Origin: Gracilaria vermiculophylla
Taxonomy: Eukaryota > Rhodophyta > Florideophyceae > Gracilariales > Gracilariaceae
Reading direction: 5' to 3'
Length of the DNA: 64,000 nt
NCBI GenBank assembly: GCA_019155205.2
Contig: JAHNZQ020000277.1
Span: forward strand, 1,208,272 to 1,272,271
In this document: piece by piece, positions 11,315 to 21,239 of the stretch
Layout: each line of letters opens with the position of its first letter
Numbering within the stretch: the first letter of the stretch is position 1
The notes under the pieces: model-generated
Told to the model about the DNA's origin: nothing
What the model saw: the letters and a program-made list of their open reading frames with translations, nothing else
The model's database searches: none
Program-made: the position numbers and the translations under genes

Positions 11315-11604
11315 TTCTCCTCTTATGTCTTTACTTGCTGCCCCACTCTTTGCGTCTTATGCCTTCTCACGCTCAGCTCCCGCCTCCCGTAATTCTGCCG
11401 CTACAGCTAAAGCTACATTTCACCCTCACGCCCCTTTTCGTCGCCGTCGCCACACCCCACGTTTGTTGTGCACTGCTTGTCTGCTTGTTGGCCGTTTACC
11501 TGCCTCTTTCGCGTCGTTCACCGTTCACGTCGGTTTTCTCTCTTGTTTTTCTTGCTGCAGCAGCTCTCGCGTGCCAAGGTACCGCACCTACTTACAGTAG
11601 CTAC

Positions 11605-13258
11605 TTACATATCACCACCACCTTGTACAAAGTTTTCGATTCCAGAAATCACCTTCACCGAAGCTATCCTATCTCCAACTTCCAGCTGCGGAAGGAACTC
11701 TTTCCCGTCACCCACGTACCCAAAAGTGGACAGGCTACCGGTCAATACGCTCCCCCCGAAAGATCTCGCCTGATACGACGCGGGATCAAGCGTGAAAAAG
11801 TAGAACTGCGAAGAGGCGTCGTTCGCGTCTTCCACGCTGTGCACCATGGCCATGGCGCCGAACGCCGAAACCGGTAGAACAGGCTGTAAATCACCTATCC
11901 CAAGCTCGTCCAACGTCGCGCCGTACGCGGGCGACGACTCGCCGTCCACCAGAATCTCCAGCGGGATCTGCCTCCGCCTCCCCGACCGCGGGTCGCTGAA
12001 GCCGTCGACGCCGTCGTCTTCGCGTTCGCCCATCTGCACGAAGAAGTCCTTCTGCTTGGCCAGGATTCGCGTGTTGTCGTAGTAGCCGCGCCGCGCAATG
12101 TCCACAAAGTTGCCGCACGTCAGCGGCGCCGAAAACCCGTCCAGCACGGCGGTCAGCGTCAGGTCCTTTCCGAGCGGCGCCAGCGTTTTGGGGTCCGTCC
12201 AAGTCGCGTCCCCGCCCTTTCTCACGTGCAGCTGCACCACCGCTCTGCCGGCAAGGCGCGGGAAGCTGCGCGCGCCCGCAAGTCGTTCAAAGCGCAAGTT
12301 AACGTCCGATTTGCCCCGGAGCGCGAGGAGCCGGCGCGAGAGTGGCTGTCTTGCAACCGACTGCGCACGTACCTGTTGTAGCGACGTGGAATCTTGAACG
12401 GCAGGCCGATGCCTTCCACGGCAATTTGCTCAATGTTTGCAACATGTTGCAGCGCTTGCTGCCTGATTTCCTCCACCACGGCAGCTGGGCGCACGCGAAA
12501 GGAACGCGGTGCGAAAACGCGCGCGCGTTAGGAAACCACGAGCGCACGGGCAACACGCAGAGGAGAGAGGGAAACGTACCGTCAAAGTTTGTTTTCTTCG
12601 ACATGGCATTTCTGCGCTCAAATACGTCCGACAGAGTTTGCTGAGCTCTGGAAAGCTCCGGGGGAAACAAGTTGCTGTTTACAGGCGCGGACGAGATTTG
12701 CAGTTCTTCCTCAATCTCGAGAAGACAATTCTCTAATGCTGAAAGAGACTGGGCCGCTACTTGCCGTTTGCTGGCGGGCACGTCCAGCAACACATCCACC
12801 TTGGCTGTGCTCATTATTTCTCTGAGCTTTTGAACGTCTCTTCTACCGGATATACGTCCGGCTGCTCCACGGGAGCGCAGATCGATCCCCAAGCGCTCTA
12901 GTTGTTCCTGGATTCGACGAATTGGAATAGGCTCCGTTGAGTAGCGTTCACTGGGTATGGGAAGGGAATAGCGAAGGATGGCGTCCGAATCTGTTATGAG
13001 ATACCGACGGAAGATGGTATTTCCCGAGAGCAGACCTTTTGCTTGTGCACTGGATGTGGGCAACAGCAGCAATGCCGCAGCTGCCGCGGCTGTAGTGGCT
13101 GCCGCAATTGCTGTGCGGCACGGGGGAGACTGTGAAGAACAGCATGGCGCGATTGACGATGGGGTTATGACACGCGGCCGCTTAACCAAAGGTGTCGCGG
13201 ACCGATAAAGAAAGGCCACAGCTAACGTCGATGACCAGGGCGCTTTCTGTGTTGTCAT
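11605..13258 (-). CDS. CYP38: Thylakoid-lumen cyclophilin-type protein, CYP38/TLP40-like
   Basis: There are three exons on the minus strand: 13258-12580, 12484-12373 and 12265-11605. The GT-AG introns are 95 and 107 bp and phases match exactly, giving 483 residues. The N-terminus looks like a bipartite lumenal targeting signal: a Ser/Arg-rich region, then an Ala/Leu core ending in SSAQA at residues 69-73, a good lumenal cleavage site. Next comes a helical region with leucine-rich segments (about 95-250), then SFPRLAGRAVVQLHV and a divergent cyclophilin barrel (about 300-480). CYP38/TLP40 assists assembly and repair of photosystem II; plant members have little or no isomerase activity. The barrel lacks a clean set of cyclophilin active-site residues, in keeping with that family. 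Read without splicing, the frame breaks into two partial proteins. Confidence 0.85.
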
Positions 13259-13653
13259 GTAGATGAACTTGTACAGCTAGACGGTTCGTGCAGAGGTTCT
13301 GAACGGTGCGAATAAAGAGATAAATTCGAGAAAAAGCTTCTGGTCCTGGATGAATCGCGGGTATTGGATGGCTTCGCTTGGGCGTGACTTGGGAGGAGTG
13401 AACCTTTTAGTAGGGTAGCAGGATCACGTCTGTCATTGATTTAGAAGTTGCATCTTTATCGCTGCAAGAATCTCGGAAGGAGATTGGGTGGTACCTTGCA
13501 TACGATCAGCAAACAGCACTATGCAAAAATGAGCGGTTGCAGATCTTGCCACGCACAGAGTCGCAAATTGTGATCTCTCTAAACCACTCTGGAAAATACA
13601 ATAAAATCTAAATACACATTTTGAACAGCTCACTTTCAGAAGAGAGCGACGTC
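13259..13653. other. Intergenic leader upstream of the permuted tRNA
   Basis: Spacer between the CYP38 start and the tRNA locus. It holds the 5' leader of the tRNA transcript, including GAAG at 13639-13642, which could pair with CTTC in the anticodon loop. No open frame of note. Confidence 0.4.
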
Positions 13654-13729
13654 AGCTGAGGTTCCGGGTTCGATTCCCGGCGGGCGTACGTAAGCGCCTG
13701 TAGTCAAATGGTATGATATCAGCCTTCCA
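13654..13729 (+). tRNA. Circularly permuted tRNA-Gly (anticodon UCC)
   Basis: The tRNA 3' half precedes its 5' half. The 3' half, 13654-13688, holds A38, the anticodon-stem strand GCTGA (13655-13659), a four-base variable loop, T stem CCGGG/CCCGG with loop TTCGATT (13664-13680), acceptor strand CGGGCGT (13681-13687) and discriminator A (13688). Five bases (CGTAA) follow. The 5' half, 13694-13729, holds acceptor GCGCCTG, D arm GTCA/TGAT with loop AATGGTA, A26, anticodon stem TCAGC (13719-13723) and loop CTTCCAA with anticodon TCC (13726-13728). Rejoined at 37/38, the acceptor pairs at all seven positions (two G-U) and the anticodon stem at all five. Sequence and arm sizes match plant tRNA-Gly(UCC). 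No conventional partner half lies upstream or downstream. In Cyanidioschyzon such genes mature through circularised precursors. Uncertainty is whether it is expressed. Confidence 0.78.
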
Positions 13730-13753
13730 AGAAGGCTATCTCCTCGCCTATCA

Positions 13754-13757
13754 TTTT
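13754..13757 (+). terminator. Possible Pol III T-run terminator
   Basis: Four consecutive T residues lie 24 bases after the tRNA 5' half, the minimum for a Pol III stop. It is weak but correctly placed. Confidence 0.35.
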
Positions 13758-13887
13758 GTTTAGCTCTCGGGTATGGCGAGGGCCAAGATTTGATCCTCTT
13801 TCGGGGAAACATTCTTCGACACTTTTAGTTCACCTGCATTGAGGACATCATCTGACAAACTTGGGTTACTTACTGTTGGTCTCCAAC

Positions 13888-15210
13888 ATGCAAACTAATG
13901 AAGCCAAAGACTCATCATCCTGGAGTCCTGGTGCGTCATTGTGGGGCGGCATAGATCATCTACTTCGAAACGCTGGACCTCTTTCACCCGATCTGAGAGT
14001 CGAAAGCGCCGATTCCACGGAGAAATTTTTACGTCAACATTGCAAAGTACTTATCATCGGTGCAGGTGGTCTAGGCTGCGAGCTCTTGAAAGACGTAGCC
14101 CTTTCAGGATTTCGTCAAATCCACGTCATCGACCTCGATACCATCGATGTCACCAACCTCAACAGACAGTTCCTATTTCGTTCGACCGATGTGGGAAAGT
14201 CCAAAGCCCAGGTTGCTGCTCAGTTCGTCAATTCACGAGTGCCAGGATGTTGCGTCGTTGCTCACCATGCGAATATTATGGATTTTGACAGTGACTTTTA
14301 CCAGCAATTCAACATTGTGATTGCGGGACTTGATTCTGTCGAAGCACGTCGATGGTTGAATGCTATGTTAGTGAGTTTGGTTCAGTATAACGCTGATGGG
14401 TCAATCAATCAATCTTCCGTGGTGCCATTGATTGATGGGGGTACTGAGGGGTTTCAAGGTCAGGCGCGCGTCATATATCCGCGATTTTCATCGTGCTTCG
14501 AATGCACACTCAACTTGTTCCCCCCGCAGCAGAACTACCCTTTCTGCACGATTGCAAACACGCCGAGGCTGCCAGAACACTGTATTGAGTACGCCAATAT
14601 AATTCTATGGGATAAACTCAAGCCCTTCGGAGAGGTAAAATTGGACATGGATAACATAGAGCACACAAAGTGGTTGTACGATACCGCAAAAGCAAGAGCA
14701 GAGCAATTTGGAATCCGAGGCGTTACCTTGCGACTGACTCAAGGCGTTGCAAAGAACATCATTCCAGCAGTAGCCTCAACGAATGCAATCGTAGCCGCCG
14801 CCTGCGCCAATGAAGCTCTCAAGATGATATCTTATATTGCAACAAATATGGACAACTACATGATGTACAACGGAACGATTGGGGTATACACATATACGTA
14901 CAAGAGCGAAAAGAGACCAGACTGCCCCGTGTGTGGAGTTCCGCAGCCAAAAACCATGAACGTGTCGGGTACCGATTCTCTTGGTGAATTCCTAGCGCAA
15001 ATAGCAGCGGACCCTGACATTCGCTCCAAAAAGCCGTTCTTGCGCTCAAACACGGGCAGAACCTTGTACGCGTCCTCTGCGCCTCTCCGAGAAGCAACAA
15101 AAGTAAATCTGGAAAAGAAGATGAACGAACTGATAACTTCCGGCACGGAGGTAACATTGGCAGACAAAGATTTGCCATTCATTCGAACTCTTGTCATTAA
15201 CTACAAATAG
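13888..15210 (+). CDS. UBA3: NEDD8-activating enzyme E1 catalytic subunit (UBA3)
   Basis: The single exon encodes 440 residues from the ATG at 13888. UBA3 with its partner APP-BP1/NAE1 adenylates NEDD8, forms a thioester with it and passes it to Ubc12 for cullin modification. The nucleotide-binding motif GAGGLG is at residues 58-63, followed by the conserved VIDLDTIDVTNLNRQFLFR stretch. CFECTLNLFPPQ and the later CPVCG supply the zinc-binding cysteines. The PRLPEHCIEYA segment contains the catalytic cysteine in its family-typical setting. The C-terminal ubiquitin-fold domain is present but short. Length agrees with human UBA3 (463). The gene begins about 160 bp after the tRNA and converges on AP-3 delta, with 145 bp between the stop codons. 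Confidence 0.95.
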   Translation: MQTNEAKDSSSWSPGASLWGGIDHLLRNAGPLSPDLRVESADSTEKFLRQHCKVLIIGAGGLGCELLKDVALSGFRQIHVIDLDTIDVTNLNRQFLFRSTDVGKSKAQVAAQFVNSRVPGCCVVAHHANIMDFDSDFYQQFNIVIAGLDSVEARRWLNAMLVSLVQYNADGSINQSSVVPLIDGGTEGFQGQARVIYPRFSSCFECTLNLFPPQQNYPFCTIANTPRLPEHCIEYANIILWDKLKPFGEVKLDMDNIEHTKWLYDTAKARAEQFGIRGVTLRLTQGVAKNIIPAVASTNAIVAAACANEALKMISYIATNMDNYMMYNGTIGVYTYTYKSEKRPDCPVCGVPQPKTMNVSGTDSLGEFLAQIAADPDIRSKKPFLRSNTGRTLYASSAPLREATKVNLEKKMNELITSGTEVTLADKDLPFIRTLVINYK

Positions 15211-15355
15211 CTACCTCGACTATGATCAAGTTAGGTGGAAATAGATTGGTTCGCCCTAAGGTGCTCTACGCAATCTTCTAATCAAACCAATGAATTACGC
15301 TTCTCCATAGTGCCCTCCCACAAGCATGGAGACGAGACTCTGATTCTGGAATTTA

Positions 15356-18245
15356 TCAAATCAGAGACTCCGTCACATTTATTGACGTCTTTGGAGCAGT
15401 TGCGTCACTGGGTGCATCGGGCTTTGAAATTGAAGGAGAAACGTCAAAGTCAATCAAACTTTGCTGGGTTACTACTGGTTTTGATGACAGCATGCTCTTA
15501 GAATGAGCGTTCGCGCTTTCCTTCTTCTTCTTCTTCTTCTTCTTCTTCTTCATGGGCTTTTCATCTTTCTTCGACACGCTAGTGGTGGTAGGTTGATCAA
15601 ATGCTCCTTCGAAGGCAGCCTGGTATTTTGCATCGCCCTTCGTGGTAGTGACCTGTGCGTTGTCTTCATCGCTCAGATCCAAGCCCAATGGATTCTCTTC
15701 AGAAATCACTACGGCCGCCTCTGATGATAACTGTGTGGTATCATACCTCACCCTGGATTTATCGTCATCCTTGTCCAATATTTCTTTCTTTCGACGATCA
15801 TTACGCTTCTTCTCAGGGGCTCCGAGATAGAACGGATTTTCGCCTCTCATTTCGGCACCACGGTAATTATTCAGAAGCCCCCCTTGAACTGAGTTGGCCG
15901 AAGGCGACTGTGCGTTGGTGTCCGTCATACTTAACGTACTACTTCCGAAATTAAAATCCTTGAAAAGAACTGCATCATCATCTCCATCATCCTCTTCCTC
16001 GTCTGTGGAACCGATTGTCTTCAAAAGATATGAATATAGTGACTCAGCTCCTGTGTCAAGTAAAGGCGTGTCGAGGTCAAGGTCAGGACTGATGGGCACT
16101 TTCGATTGGGCTCGATGGTCAACTGGTATAAGCTTTCCTTCGAATAACGAGGCCAGCATATTTCTTTCAGAAGCATTCAACTCTGACAAAAGGCAATTAA
16201 AGAAGCAAGCACGCTCCTGAACCTCAGCATACTGACTCCCAACCAAGGACTTGGCATAATCTAAGACAATGGCTCGCAATTCCTCTGCATCCTCATCTCG
16301 AGACAGCGAATAGATTTTCATACAGGCGGTGAGAATTTTAACTTGTGCAGGAGCGTCAAGATATTTTCTCGGAAACGAGGTAAGGATCTTGCAAGCCTGA
16401 AGGTGATTATCAACCAGCTCACAGTATTCTCCTGCGACCCAAGCGGCATTGCCAGCAAGATTTGCCGACAAGACTGGTTTGCTAGACAAAGAAGGGCGTG
16501 TATTGTTCCCATGCGTATCACCTCCAGACGCATCGGGTTCTTCTTCCTCCAAGGTTTCTGATTCTGCAGTTGATACTTGGTCGGTAGCAGGGCTTTTTTC
16601 TGTATCAGACTTCTCCGCAGATCCTATTCGCAATTCCAGCAAAGAGAGAGCCACCTTCAGAGTTACAGGTCGAATAGCTTCGACTCGGGAAGTAATTTCT
16701 ACCAACTGGTCTCCTATTGTTTCCCTTACATCCTGAGGAAGCATAGAAATCTCAGCAAGACCCCCCAGTATGACATTCATGTACCACGCGAAATCATCCC
16801 CAGTTGAAAGCATCTCGTAGCCTCTCTTGGCCGCGTTGGAAGATCTTCTGAACTCACCGGCCTTCAAAAGTTCCTTCGCCAAAGCGCTTCGGTATGGGGC
16901 CTCATGATCGATCGGTGCAGACAGTAAAGAATCTTCCAGCCCGTCAGCACTTCCATTGCTATCATTCCGGGGTCCTGCACCGATAACAGGAAATCCATCA
17001 ACGCAGGCTATACGGAGCTTTCGGAGTAATATCCGCGAAACATCTCGCAATGTCCGTTTCGATATGAACTCGGATACAAGTTCTAACGCCCGCATCCGAA
17101 TACCAATGTCTTCATCATCGAGACAATCAATAATGTTATCTCGATGTTCCGTGGCCACTTGAGGCTGCTCTTGAATGAGCTTGCGCATGGACAGCAACCC
17201 AAGGTACTTCAAGTTTTGGTCCCTATCGTTCATGAATTCTCCAAGTCTCTGCGCGCACAACTCAACCGCTTCAGGATATGCAAGAAGACCAAGAGTTACG
17301 GTGCTACAACACTCGTAGAGAAGACTCTTTGCTCTTGTCGATCTCATCAAAGTTGTCAACGGCTCCACAAGCTTCTTCCCTAGCCTCGGTTCCAATGGTG
17401 TCAGTACTCCCATCAACTTGACAATCTTAATGAGCATCCAATTGCTACTCTCCTTGCTCATGAGCAGCTGGTACAACAGGGGTGCTAGTGATAAAAAGCT
17501 TCTCGGGGCTGCGCGTGCAAGTTCGCAAGTCACGGTGACGGCAGCACACACCACACTAGGGTCCTTGTCCGTTAGACGCTCCTTAAAACGTGCACTCACG
17601 ACCGGGAGTGTATCGGGATGTACCATAATCAATCTGTAAAGCACAAGCAACGCCTTCTTTCGGATGTACGGTCGAGGACTGTTGAGCAGGAGAGATACAT
17701 CACTCTCTAGATCGCGACCCAACTCCTCAGTGACGAGTTTGGCCAGACATGTCAATGCCTGAGAGCAATCTTGCATTCTGACGCTAGTCATGTCCTTTTT
17801 GAACTGATTCGTGGTAAGCAGTAAGACATCGGTGGTCGGAGAAAAGGATTGGGCGGCTGCAAGATAGCCAATGCGCTTAGAGAAGAAGTCTGGACTACTC
17901 ATTACTTCGACGATGTGAAACGACGCAAAACCAATGCTGTAACCCATCATTTGCAGCTTTAGGTAAGAACACAGTGACCAAACGGATAAAAGTCAGTGAT
18001 CAAGAAACAGAAAACAAACGCTATGCGACAGAATGAAAGCAGGCGGAGGTACTCATAGACTTTGCAATACTTACGTGCGTGAGCTTCAGAACGGCAATGC
18101 CCTTCTTCGAAACATCGGAGCTCCGACATTCTTCAGCAATCTCTGTGATTTTCGAGCGAATAAACTCCTCCTCATCTCGTCTATGGGCGCGAATCCCTTT
18201 TACGAGATCTTGAAGCGACTGCTGGAAGAGAATGCCGTTGAACAT
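15356..18245 (-). CDS. AP3D1: AP-3 adaptor complex delta subunit
   Basis: There are two exons on the minus strand, 18245-18075 and 17956-15356, separated by a 118-bp GT-AG intron in phase 0. The product has 923 residues. AP-3 sorts cargo from endosomes or Golgi to lysosome/vacuole-type organelles. The N-terminal adaptin trunk matches the delta family throughout: SLQDLVKGIRAHR in exon 1, and LTH joined to LQMMGYSIGFASFHIVEVMS across the splice. KRIGYLAAAQSF, PYIRKKALLVLYR, NWMLIKIVKLMGVLTPLEP and LLYECCSTV follow. The hinge is acidic and contains a run of ten lysines (KKKKKKKKKK) coded by a CTT-type triplet tract on the plus strand near 15520-15552. Like yeast Apl5 (932), it is shorter than the animal protein. 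Confidence 0.93.
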
Positions 18246-18657
18246 AATGAGGGGAGTAGTTCGATGAAATTACCTGTTCACCCGCAGTGCGCAATTCACG
18301 TTGGAGGGCTCAATATGAGTGTGATCCGATATGCAAGACACAGGTCGCATTGATTGGCGATTACCGGAAAAGAAAGTTCGTGCCCTTGAGCGTTTCAACG
18401 AGAGCAGCTGCGTCCAATGCTAGGTACTTTAGCATGACCAAAGCATTCCAGGATGCGTACTTGGGACAAGTCTTACACTATAAGTTGATAAAACCATCAT
18501 ATCTCAAGTTCGTGTATTAATGCACATCTTTTATGACAGAGGTGGACAGCAAAAAGATCCCTTTCCAAATTTTGGAGTCAAGTTATTAAACGACCTACCT
18601 TACTGCCAACTCTGGGCGGCTGTTATCGAGAACCACGGCTGGTAATCAAAGAGAGAT
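18246..18657. promoter_or_regulatory. Divergent promoter region, AP-3 delta / bL33m
   Basis: A 412-bp interval between head-to-head genes. It holds only short unrecognised open frames and no obvious TATA box, so it presumably drives both genes. Confidence 0.4.
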
Positions 18658-18828
18658 ATGGTGAAGGGGAAGTCCGTTCTCATTCGCCTCATGTCCAAGG
18701 CGGGCACTGGCTATTTTTACGTCAAGAGGAGGAATCCCAAGTCAATGCCCCACAAGCTAGAACTCATGAAGTACGACCCAGTTGTGAACAAGCATGTTCT
18801 ATTTTCCGAGCTCAAGTTCAAAAAGTAA
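18658..18828 (+). CDS. MRPL33: Mitochondrial ribosomal protein bL33m
   Basis: A very small complete gene of 56 residues, from ATG 18658 to TAA 18826-18828. The protein begins [20 protein letters not shown], continues through YVKRRN and [20 protein letters not shown], and ends ELKFKK. This is the full bL33 fold: bacterial L33 proteins are about 55 residues. The [15 protein letters not shown] and KHVLF positions match the mitochondrial form in animals and fungi. The zinc-binding cysteines of some bacterial L33 are absent, as in most mitochondrial copies. It is a component of the large mitoribosomal subunit. There is no long presequence, which is usual for this protein. It is easily missed because of its size. 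It converges with the histidine gene downstream. Confidence 0.88.
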   Translation: MVKGKSVLIRLMSKAGTGYFYVKRRNPKSMPHKLELMKYDPVVNKHVLFSELKFKK

Positions 18829-18954
18829 CGCCCCAACACGGCAACACGCCTTATCTCTTCCTTCCCCCCTCGGTTCGCAACAACTGCTTCGATCAATGAC
18901 ATACAAGGCATGCTTCAGGGACTAGTCGCGAACTCCATTTGTGTACTCCAACTA

Positions 18955-19563
18955 CTATTTAGCGCTCTTATACAGTTCATTCGGATCCATCAATACGTCG
19001 GAAATGATCTCTTCTTCACCATGCGGTGGTCTGAATGCTTTGTAAAAACACGATCGTCGACCTGTATGGCATGCAACTCCCAACTGATCCACCTTGAGTA
19101 ATATAGTGTCTCCGTCACAGTCAAGCAAAACATCTCGCACCGACTGAATCTGGCCTGAGGTGTCACCTTTCCGCCACAGTTGTTTTCTAGATCGTGAATA
19201 GTAAACCGCTCTGCCTGTTTGCATAGTTGCAACGATTGAATCCTTATTCATCCAAGCCATAAGCAAAACTTCTCCCGTGTCCCATTGCTGCGCAATTGCC
19301 GGAACCAGTCCCGCGTCATTGAACTTCACACCATCAATCAGAAACTGGGCGTCAACCGTTTCTCCCTTCCATTCTTCGTTTGCTAAAGATGATTTATGCG
19401 ATTGCTGATGAATACTTGACGTAATCATTGCATTTTTACGGAGATGTTGTCTATTGTACGTGGCTGCTCGCCGACACTTTGAATTTGACGAAAGGCATGT
19501 GTTCCTGGACGACCAAGCAGAATCCTTTAGACCACACGGAGCTGCCCAAGCTGTGCTTTTCAT
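18955..19563 (-). CDS. HISI: Phosphoribosyl-AMP cyclohydrolase (HisI), plastid-targeted
   Basis: The single exon encodes 202 residues from ATG 19563. The enzyme opens the purine ring of phosphoribosyl-AMP in histidine biosynthesis. The catalytic domain occupies roughly residues 60-190. LMAWMN, GRAVYYSRSRKQLWRKG, TSGQIQSVRDVLLDCDGD and the metal/active-site stretch VACHTGRRSCFY are all intact. The first 45 or so residues are Ser/Arg/Ala-rich with few acidic residues, consistent with a plastid transit peptide. In plants and many bacteria this activity is fused to phosphoribosyl-ATP pyrophosphatase (HisE); here the protein ends just after the cyclohydrolase domain, so the HisE step must be encoded elsewhere. 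An alternative start at 19431 would remove the transit-like region. A different open frame overlaps the N-terminal coding region. Confidence 0.9.
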   Translation of the reverse strand: MKSTAWAAPCGLKDSAWSSRNTCLSSNSKCRRAATYNRQHLRKNAMITSSIHQQSHKSSLANEEWKGETVDAQFLIDGVKFNDAGLVPAIAQQWDTGEVLLMAWMNKDSIVATMQTGRAVYYSRSRKQLWRKGDTSGQIQSVRDVLLDCDGDTILLKVDQLGVACHTGRRSCFYKAFRPPHGEEEIISDVLMDPNELYKSAK

Positions 19564-19941
19564 ACCAATCTGCGACTCTGACCGTCCGCGTCGACATGGT
19601 GAGCGGAAGCGAATCCGCCGTAAAATTCTGACCACTTTTCAATGCGAGCGCTTCTCCAGCTCACTCAAAAAATTGGCTCTAGAGCACATCCCGTCAACAC
19701 TGCATGAACGCGTCGTTTGCTCCCCAGAGGAGAGATAACAGCAAATGGTAATCGTAACCATGCTTACCCGTTCCGTCTGATGAATATATTTTACTTGCTC
19801 ATCTCGAAGTTCCGAGTGAGAACCACGCTTTTCCCAAAAGCAAAGGCTGGCATAGCTATGATGCATCGCAGTCGCTTTCTATGACGCTGCAGAGACGTAT
19901 GTAGTTGACTGTGCGCATTGGATTTATCGGGGCAGTTAGCA
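19564..19941. other. Short intergenic spacer
   Basis: 378 bp between the HisI start and the uL3m stop, both genes being on the minus strand. No feature was recognised beyond a short open frame entering the HisI N-terminal region. Confidence 0.4.
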
Positions 19942-20784
19942 CTATTCAATGGCCTCTACGAGACCGACACCTCTCCACTCCACAGTTCCATCTGTGCTCA
20001 TGCGCAGCGCAGGGGGCGCTGGATCATTCCGCCGCAATTTCTTCACCGCATCTCTCACGCGAACCCAATTGCCCGAGTTTCCTGGGACGGCGCCCCGCAC
20101 GTAAATGAGATTACGATCACAATCTATTCTGTACACCATCAGGTTATGCACGGTAACCTTATCATTGCCCATTCGCCCAGCCATTTTCTTGCCTTTAAAC
20201 ACGCGCCCCGGTTTGGTCGACATGCCTATCGATCCACCCTTCCGGTGCGTCTTGCTCGTGCCGTGTGTGGCGGGAGCTCCGGAAAACCCCCAGCGCTTCA
20301 TCACGCCCTGCGTGCCCTTTCCTATGGAGGTTCCTGTGACGTCCACAAGCTGCCCGACGGAGAAATGGGTCGCACGAATCTCGGTGCCCGCATCAAGTTT
20401 GAACATTTCGTGGACACGGAATTCAGCCAACTTGTACTTGGGCTCGACGCCAGCCTTGGCGCAGTGGTAGCGGTGGGCCTTGTTTGTTTTGTACGGCCGT
20501 TTCGGACCAGCTCCAACCTGAATTCGCCAGCGTTCCCGGTGGTCGTTCGGGTTTGGGGGCGCGACACTGATGACATGGCAGCGGTCCACGCAGAGGACTG
20601 TGATCGGATGGCGCGTGCCCTCGGCGTCCCATAGATTCATCATTCCCACCTTGCGCGCTAGCACTCCGCATGGGCGGAACTCACCACTGAAGCCCGGCAG
20701 CAGCCTCGGGGGCTGGGCGTCAGCGAGCGAGGTGCAGAGAGAGCGGGCAATCAGTGTGCATCTGGTTCGCAACGACGAGAGCAT
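19942..20784 (-). CDS. MRPL3: Mitochondrial ribosomal protein uL3m
   Basis: The protein has 280 residues from ATG 20784. uL3 binds near the peptidyl-transferase region of the large subunit. The N-terminus, MLSSLRTRCTLIARSLCTSL, is a basic, hydroxylated, acid-free mitochondrial presequence. The mature region starts at GVLARKVGMM and carries the hallmark GTSIGKGTQGVMKRWGFSG and THGTSKTHRKGGSIGMST segments, then GRVFKGKKMAGRMGNDKVTV, in the bacterial-type order. Because red-algal plastids generally keep rpl3 in their own genome, this nuclear copy is best read as mitochondrial. The frame stays open upstream of 20784 without an ATG. The gene is divergent from the CDV3-like gene. It lies close to bL33m, so two mitoribosomal genes sit within about 2 kb. 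Confidence 0.93.
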   Translation of the reverse strand: MLSSLRTRCTLIARSLCTSLADAQPPRLLPGFSGEFRPCGVLARKVGMMNLWDAEGTRHPITVLCVDRCHVISVAPPNPNDHRERWRIQVGAGPKRPYKTNKAHRYHCAKAGVEPKYKLAEFRVHEMFKLDAGTEIRATHFSVGQLVDVTGTSIGKGTQGVMKRWGFSGAPATHGTSKTHRKGGSIGMSTKPGRVFKGKKMAGRMGNDKVTVHNLMVYRIDCDRNLIYVRGAVPGNSGNWVRVRDAVKKLRRNDPAPPALRMSTDGTVEWRGVGLVEAIE

Positions 20785-21239
20785 TTGGGCGTCGCGCAGC
20801 GCGGAGGCTGTGGGATCGGATGAAGCTGCGGCGAAAAGGCTCTCCGCCGACGAGCGGCCATCCACCTTCGCCAGTGGATCAGCTTGCAGAGGGTGCGAGC
20901 GCAGGGTCGGGCACTTCACTAGGCTGCTTTGCTACCTTTGGTAGAATGACGCGCACGGCTTTGGACTGCCTCGAGTATCCCAAAACACCCCACAAGGCGC
21001 TGTAGCAGACGCTTTACTGTAAACCGAGCCGGTATGGTTACCCCCACATACGGTCGCCTTTTGGGCGCCTTTGCCACAACGCTGCTGTAATGGCGTGTAT
21101 CCCCCAGGCTACTGCTTCCCCAACGCAGGCTCTCCACCGCCGCCCCGCCGCAGATAAAGGCGTGAGCGCTATCTTGTCGCTACGACCTTCTCCCAGGTAC
21201 TATCCCGTTTGTTTGTTTCATTATTCGTCAACGTGCACC
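20785..21239. promoter_or_regulatory. Divergent promoter region, uL3m / CDV3-like
   Basis: A 455-bp interval between head-to-head genes. No clear TATA box was seen. A short CT-rich stretch precedes the CDV3-like start. Confidence 0.4.

Noticed and set aside
13694..13830. Conventional intron-containing tRNA-Gly with its 3' half downstream
   Set aside because: No downstream sequence contains GCTGA plus a T arm and CGGGCGT; the matching half is only upstream.
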